Assembly (NCBI GenBank): GCA_964017235.1
Contig: OZ024936.1
Coordinates: forward strand, 52,379,028-52,443,027
Source of the DNA: Sabellastarte sp. h YS-2021
Taxonomy: Eukaryota; Annelida; Polychaeta; Sabellida; Sabellidae
Length of the DNA: 64,000 nucleotides
Reading direction: 5' to 3'
Positions 58,245 through 64,000 of the stretch are shown one piece after another; within the stretch, counting starts at the first letter, position 1; each line of letters opens with the position of its first letter. A program made the translations under genes and the position numbers. Below the pieces are notes generated by a model. It searched no databases. It saw only the letters and a program-made list of their open reading frames with translations, and was not told where the DNA came from.

Positions 58245-58500
58245 TAGGAGTGAGACAAGTACAAATAATCGGGGTTGATTCATTGTGGATGAAATTTTGG
58301 TTTGATATCGAGCTCTCACAATGTTTAGTATGCCCCTTAACAGGAAACAACATCCAATATGGCTGCTCCCGTAAACAAAAAAAATATAAAGATAAAAGCT
58401 TTGAATCATTGAAATATGCTGACCTCACCATACAAAATAGTGAATGTATGTTTAAAATGGGGCATTATGTGATTTAATGCAAGTAAGATGTCTAATTAAT
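58245..58500. mobile_element. Diverged hAT-type MITE relative
   Basis: Inverse similarity to the interior of 37677-38068 through acaggaaacaacatccaata, ggctgctcccgtaaacaaaa and agataaaagctttgaatcat. The left end gagtgagacaagtac is eroded. Confidence 0.65.
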
Positions 58501-58522
58501 GTTTTAATGGACATCTGTTAAT

Positions 58523-58891
58523 AAGGGATGGGTCGGTGGCAACAGTGTCTAGAGTATTTTACTGAAATACTGTAACAACATTTTTAAACCTGCCACCTCA
58601 CTAGTCAGCACGTATAATTGAAGGAAAATTTAAAATAGTGGAAATGAATCCTGAATCGGAAGAAATTGTTCACTTTTATCCAATATTTTTTGTACATTTT
58701 GGGACTTTTATTACTATTTCATGAAAAGGAAACTGCAATGTTTTTGTTTTATGAGTTTCACTTCCCTGTTTAATGGCCTGTTTGATTAGTGGTGTACTAA
58801 AATGCATCGTTTGTTTCGGAATCCCAGAATTAACATGGTTTTGCATTTGCAGCCTTTCAGTCAACATTTGTTTGATTCTAACCCATCCCTA
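58523..58891. mobile_element. TIR MITE (AGGGATGGGT ends), probable hAT type
   Basis: Inverted ends AGGGATGGGTC and (G)ACCCATCCCTA-like, with 369 bp between the borders. The 8-bp flanks ctgttaat and atagtaat match at only five positions, so a target duplication is possible but decayed. Confidence 0.6.
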
Positions 58892-59062
58892 ATAGTAATC
58901 AAATCCATTGTTTCTCCACATCTTTGTTTTGTTTACAAGTGGGACCAATAGCATTCAGGAATCTCAAACTGTAAATATTTGCACTTGTGTGTGCATTCTG
59001 TATGTTAAGTAGAAGCAGCTTAAGTCAAGTAAAAGAAATGTGAACTCTGACACTTTATGTTA

Positions 59063-60733
59063 GAGTAAGGAATTTAAAATTTGCCAGAAATCTAAATTTC
59101 GCCACCTCAAAACCCTTACTCAATTCTATGAAAAAAAAGATGTTTTGTCTTAAACTTGGTATTGTTCAGTTCAAAAAGCCTTAATTTACTGTACATTCAA
59201 CAAATCTCACCTCACTTAATTAATTAAGCGGCCCGTCAGAGACGCTTATTTGTTTTCACCGAAGTTCGACTGATCACCGCCGCCGCCGCCGGATTATGGT
59301 CTTCGTAGCCTTTCAAATTTTTCTTTCCTTCTTATCTTTCTTTAAAACTATAGGGGCGGGAAAAATTTTTGAGATACTTTGCGCAGACCTTAAGCTTTAC
59401 TTAAGGTAACCTTAAGCATAAGTCCAAAACACCTCGTCATCGCGTTTCAGAAAAACCACACTCACCTGCGCTATAAAATTTATCAGGTACATTTTAGACC
59501 AAATTTCCAAGGTCGGAAAGGATTTTCTCATCAATCGGACCATAGATGCCTGAACGGGAGGCGTTTTATTTTCGTAAATTTTTTAAAAATGGGTACTTGG
59601 TCTGTATCTCAAAAACGGTCAGGATTTCGGCGTTTTGTTGGAATAACTTATTCAGCTACTTTTTGATAATCTTTCACATGCCGAAGTTTTAGCCCTGTAT
59701 CTGCAATTTTAAGGTCACCTTAATGTCGAAAAACGGGGTTTTAGCCCTCCAGTTCACTTAGTTTTTCACTTTTTTCAACCAAACTTGGCACATATATTAA
59801 GATTTGCCAAAGGAATATCCTGACTTTATGGTGACCTTAAACTCAAAATGTTAATGGACATATGGCCTGCTTAAAGTCATCAAATTGGAATAAAATGCTC
59901 TGGCTCCTTTCTTTTTCCATTTTTTTTATATCAAAATTATCACTGGTATTAAACTAGATAAAAATAATACTTATGGTCACCTTAAACTCTCAGTATGAAT
60001 GGAGTTGTAGCCACCTTAAAGTGAAATAAGGGGGTTTTCAGCCTCCAAGTATCTTATTGTTCGACTGACCTCAGTTAAACTTTGCACACTTATAAAGGAT
60101 GGCAAACCAAAGGGTTATCCTGACTTTAAGGTGACCTTAAACTGTTAATATAATTTTGGCCCCCCTAAAGTCATAACATTTGAATAAAGCCATCTGGCTC
60201 CTTTCTTTTTCCATATCTAACATATATTGATATTGAACGGACATTCTCATATTATGGTCACCTTAAAGTCGCAATATGAATGAAGTTATGGTCACCTTAC
60301 AGTGAAAAAGGAAGTTTCAGCCTCCAGCTATCTTATTGTTCAGCTGACCTGAGCTAAACTTTATGCACTTATAAAGGATGAGAAAAGGGACATTCTTATT
60401 TTATGGTCACCTTAAAGTCCCCATATGAATGAAGTTATGGCCATCTTGCAGCGAAATTATGGAGTTTTTAATCTCCAGCTATTGTATTTTTCAGCTGACC
60501 TCACTTTAATTGTGCGCACTCATTAAAGATGAAAATAGGGACAAGTAACATACACAATGCAATAAAGTTCACAGTTTCTATTGCTTATGGCGCATATGTT
60601 GACATCTTTTATGGGTAACTTCTTTTTCATCAGAGCTGCTTCGTTTTTGTCAGCAAAAACATTCTTCTAGTTTTATTAGTATTTCCACATGTGGCGAATT
60701 TCAGAAATGTGGTGAATTTTACATTTCTTATTC
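59063..60733. mobile_element. 225-bp TIR MITE split by a Helitron-like insertion
   Basis: Pieces 59063-59223 (161 bp) and 60671-60733 (63 bp) total 224 bp, one less than the intact copy. The break is at the same MITE position as the 46663-49458 insertion. Confidence 0.88.
59224..60670 (+). mobile_element. Helitron-like element, TTAAGCG family
   Basis: Starts TTAAGCGGCCCG with a short hairpin aagcg/cgctt; ends tttttgtcagcaaaaa then cattcttCTAG. Flanks A and T. It shares both ends with 62033-63217. The interior has three roughly 140-150 bp repeats with atggtcaccttaaagtc and tcagcctccagctatct. 1,447 bp, non-coding. Confidence 0.87.
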
Positions 60734-60900
60734 AATATTTGCCAGAGTAGTTCATATGTCATTTACAGTGCTTGTGTATATATTAATGCTGCAACAGTGT
60801 ACGTAGAAGTTTGATAGTTTGCTCAATAACTGTCATGAAGAGAAAGTTCGGTTCAAACGTTTGAAATTTGACATTGCACAACATTTAGGAATCACCCAAG

Positions 60901-62032
60901 ATGGCACCAAAATTTTATTTTCTCCAAACTGTAAAACATATAATTTTATTTTTTATATTCTGTCAAGAACACAGTGATATTGATCCAAAATATCAATGGA
61001 TAAAATGTTTCAATCATATTTTTAACATAGTTCAAGATTTTATTGTTGGTCTTTATTTAATTTTTAATGTTTATCAGATGATCAAACTAGGGCAAAGTTA
61101 GCTAATAACCTAATACTAGTGGTGTGAATGGTAAACCGGTATACCACATTTCGTTTCGTTTAGGTTGAAATAGTGGTGAAGACGGCAAACCGGATAGTTG
61201 GTTTCTATTCGATTCATATGAACGCAAACGAAATCCGGTGACAAAAGTCCAAGAACTGGTTCCCGAAACATCACATATTTCATCTCAAACGTATAAAATA
61301 TTGCACAAAAATGCTGAAAAACATTTACTTGTGTAATATTTGGCCAATATACAGTGAAATAATATCCAAAATATCAGATTTTATCAAAAAATAAACCGCA
61401 TTTTAGTTGAAGTAATTGTTCATGTAAGCGTGCAGATGATTTTACAGTATGACTACAGTTTGGTGTATACTAATTCGAATGAATCCGGTTTCCGCCGAAG
61501 TTTTGTTTTCGGGACCCGGTTTCCATATTTACTTTCGATCGTAACACTAGGTTGAAATGACAAAATCTGCAAAGAATATTTTAGTACCAGTTATTGAAAA
61601 TGTCATTATATTAGGCTTTCTACTGGTTAATACTTCGTCAAAACATTAAAGAACTTATACATTTCAGGAAATAACTTACATTTTCGCTTTATATTCATGG
61701 TAAATGTATGCTCGCATAAAATTTTTATCATATCTCTGTAAACTTTCAAAATCCCAGATTTCATTTGGTTTCAAAGCCCCGAAAACTGGTTTTTATTTTC
61801 AGAACCAGTCCGACCACTACCTAATACATAGAGATACCAAACATTGACCGTGAAATTCTGAACAATTGCACAGCACTAGTAGTTGTAGCCCAGGTTCTAC
61901 GAAGGTTGTGGTGTGCACAATTAAACAAGCATAGAGTTTGTTCTTGACAGGGCTATATTAACATCTGTTGTGCATACATGTGTAATAAATTACTAATGAT
62001 CTCATTTTATAAACAGGGTAACTGTGTGTTAA
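60901..62032. other. Intergenic DNA with a possible decayed TIR element
   Basis: No exon recognised. Around 61118-61555 ctagtggtgtgaatgg and cgatcgtaacactag may be eroded inverted ends, and aaaccgg/ccggttt recur in several places. Borders are uncertain. Confidence 0.35.
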
Positions 62033-63217
62033 TTAAGCGTCCCTGAAAGGGCGCTTATTTGTTTTCGCCTCAGTTTCCCCACCGCCGCCGCCGCATTATG
62101 GTCTCCCTTGAATATCTCAACCATATTTGACAGTTATATACCTTAGGCGTGGGAAAATTTTTCTGCATGCTTAAATATGATCAAACTGGGTCTTATGGGT
62201 CAAACTGGGGTCATAAAATAGCTGATTTTGAGTTTTTGCCTTATATCTCCTTTATTGTTGCTTTTATAGCTTCAGAATGTATTAAGAGGTATTGAGAAAG
62301 CATATATGGAGAGTCTAAATAGCCGGTCAGTTTTACCCCCCGACCCCCCCTTATGGGTCAAACTGGGGTCATAAAATTGCTGATTTTGAGTTTTTGCCTT
62401 ATATCTCCTTTATTGTTGCTTTTATAGCTTCAGAATATATTAAGAGGTATTGGGAAAGCATATGTGGAGAGTCTAAATAGCCGGTCAGTTTTACCCTCTG
62501 GCCCCCCCCCCCCCCCCCCCCCCCCCCCTTATGGGACAAACTGAGGTCATAAATAGTTGATTTTGAGTTTTTGCCTTATATCTCTTTTATTGTTGCTTTT
62601 ATACCTTCAGAATGTATTACGATGTATTGGGAAAGCATATATGGAGAGTCTAAATAGCCGGTCAGTTTTACCCCCCGACCCCCCCTTATGGGTCAAACTG
62701 GGGTCATAAAATAGCCGATTTTGAGTTTTTGCCTTTATCTCCTTTATTGTTGCTTTTATAGCTTCAGAATGTATTAAGAGGTATTGGGAAAGCATATATG
62801 GAGAGTCTAAATAGCCGGTCAGTTTTACCCCCCGACCCCCCCTTATGGGTCAAACTGGGGTCATAAAATAGTTGCTTTGGAGTTTTGCCTTATATCTCAT
62901 TTATTGTTGCTTTTATATCTTCAAAATGTATTAAGAGGTATTGAGAAAGAATATGTGGAGAGTCTAAATAGCCGGTCAGTTTTACCCCTCGACCCCCCCT
63001 TATGGGCCAAACTGGGGTCATAAATAGCTGCTTTGTAGTTTTTGCCTTATATCTCCTTTATTGTTGCTTTTATAGCTTCAGAATGTATTAAGAGGTATTG
63101 GGAAAGCATACGGTGCAGCTTTGTGCATTCTTGGCTTTACAGCATGCTTATTAAAACCATAAAGCATTTTAAACTTTAAGGGACGCTTCGCTTTTGTTAG
63201 CAAAAGCATTCCTCTAG
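62033..63217 (+). mobile_element. Helitron-like element, TTAAGCG family, second copy
   Basis: Starts TTAAGCGTCCCTGAAAGGGC, a clear terminal hairpin; ends gcttttgttagcaaaagc then attcctCTAG. Flanks A and T. The core is a 157-bp satellite (ttatggg starts at 62193, 62351, 62529, 62686, 62843, 63000), unlike that of its sister at 59224. 1,185 bp. Confidence 0.9.
62190..63115 (+). repeat. 157-bp satellite array, about six units
   Basis: Units contain ttatgggtcaaactggggtc, ccttatatctcctttattgt and gagtctaaatagccggtcag. One unit is lengthened by 21 bp through a run of about 30 C residues near 62503-62528. Confidence 0.95.
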
Positions 63218-64000
63218 TTTTAAAATATTATTACTACAGAAAGCATTTAGTATTTTTGTTACATGTTTATTTGTACTTTAACGTATAATCTTGAAGTTTA
63301 TATTTTGAATCTCTTATTTCAAAGCCTATTGATTTACAATGCCAAAGTGTAGTGAAAGACCAATGTTTTTCATGTGTATGTGTGATTTCAGTAATTATTG
63401 TGAATATTTTTGCGTTAATGCGTGTTCAAGATCATCTGATAAATTTAGGGGTGTAACTTGGGACAGATAACTGGTATCAGCACTGTCATACCAACCAACT
63501 GTTTGGAGTTACAGTACAACGAATATGGTGGTTGATGTGAACAGATGTGTCAAAAATCTGTGAAAATAAGGTAAATTGAATAGAGAAATGAAAATAAGGT
63601 AGACAAATCTGATTTGGTGTCAGCTTGTACATAATTATATGTTTTTAATATTTGTGGAGATTCACAATATTCTTTAAACATACTTACCTGGTTCCCTAGT
63701 TTATATTTATTTTTTTTTAACACGGTCAACCGCTTTTTGTTGCAAAAGTATTGTAAATAAGGGGTGTGGTGAGTGCAAATCATTGGTGTTAATTGCTAGT
63801 AGATGAATTTTTGACTTGATATTGAGCACTGGTGAAGTTTAGTATGTACCTTGACAGGAAGTAACATCCAATGTGATTGCTTGTGTAAACAAAAAAAAAA
63901 AGAATTACATGTAGATAAAATCCTTCAGTCATTGGAATTAGCTGATGTCACCATATAAAATAGTGAATATTACCAGTGCCGCGCTCCGTAACACCCATGG
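63218..64000. other. Intergenic DNA; hAT-MITE-related end at about 63760-63970
   Basis: 63760-63970 resembles 58245-58500 (caggaagtaacatccaatgt, gtgtaaacaaaaaaa, gctgatgtcaccat). The rest shows nothing recognisable. Confidence 0.45.

Overview
This window is animal nuclear DNA, AT-rich and intron-rich, and most likely comes from a mollusc, probably a bivalve. Two conserved metazoan genes can be read exon by exon with GT-AG splice sites. The rest is introns and intergenic DNA packed with tRNA-derived SINEs, foldback and TIR MITEs, hAT-type MITEs, LINE fragments and many Helitron-like elements whose cores are tandem repeats of about 130-170 bp. That architecture matches the non-autonomous 'pearl'/HINE elements known from bivalves. 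The species assignment is inference from element style and not from a marker gene.

Genes. On the minus strand, ten consecutive internal exons (20794 down to 2861) encode V-type proton ATPase subunit H (ATP6V1H). The start-codon exon was not found, and the C-terminal exon(s) lie beyond the left edge. On the plus strand, seven exons (35981-53589) encode a complete mitochondrial folate/FAD carrier of the SLC25A32 type, with an unusual Cys-rich C-terminal tail. The two genes point away from each other. They perform unrelated jobs (vacuolar/lysosomal acidification and mitochondrial cofactor import), and nothing shows co-regulation.

Layout. 1-2860: SINEs and unassigned DNA. 2861-20794: ATP6V1H exons separated by introns full of SINEs, MITEs and four Helitron-like insertions (6.3-6.7, 10.0, 11.0-12.1 and 16.1-20.6 kb). 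21.6-23.7 kb: a further Helitron. 23.8-27.9 kb: a cluster of foldback/TIR elements, some nested. 28.2-35.8 kb: a 7.6-kb structure with 620-bp inverted ends that encloses LINE debris. 36.0-53.6 kb: SLC25A32, whose 11.4-kb intron 4 is almost entirely three Helitron-like elements, two of them nested in one MITE. 53.8-57.0 kb: a Helitron with a 169-bp satellite just after the stop codon. 57.0-64.0 kb: MITEs and two small related Helitrons.

Most notable. (1) Every Helitron-like element lies in the same orientation as the nearest gene. (2) Several insertion boundaries are fixed exactly by empty-site comparison: the interrupted MITE at 40941-49521 adds up to 225 bp, the length of the intact copy at 7367-7591. 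(3) The elements form two terminal classes, TT...CTAG/CTAA between A and T, and TTAT...CTTG between T and T. (4) Unrelated-looking satellite cores share a nucleosome-scale period and recurring short motifs, and one satellite occurs in both terminal classes. No CRISPR array, bacterial operon or intact transposase/helicase gene was seen.
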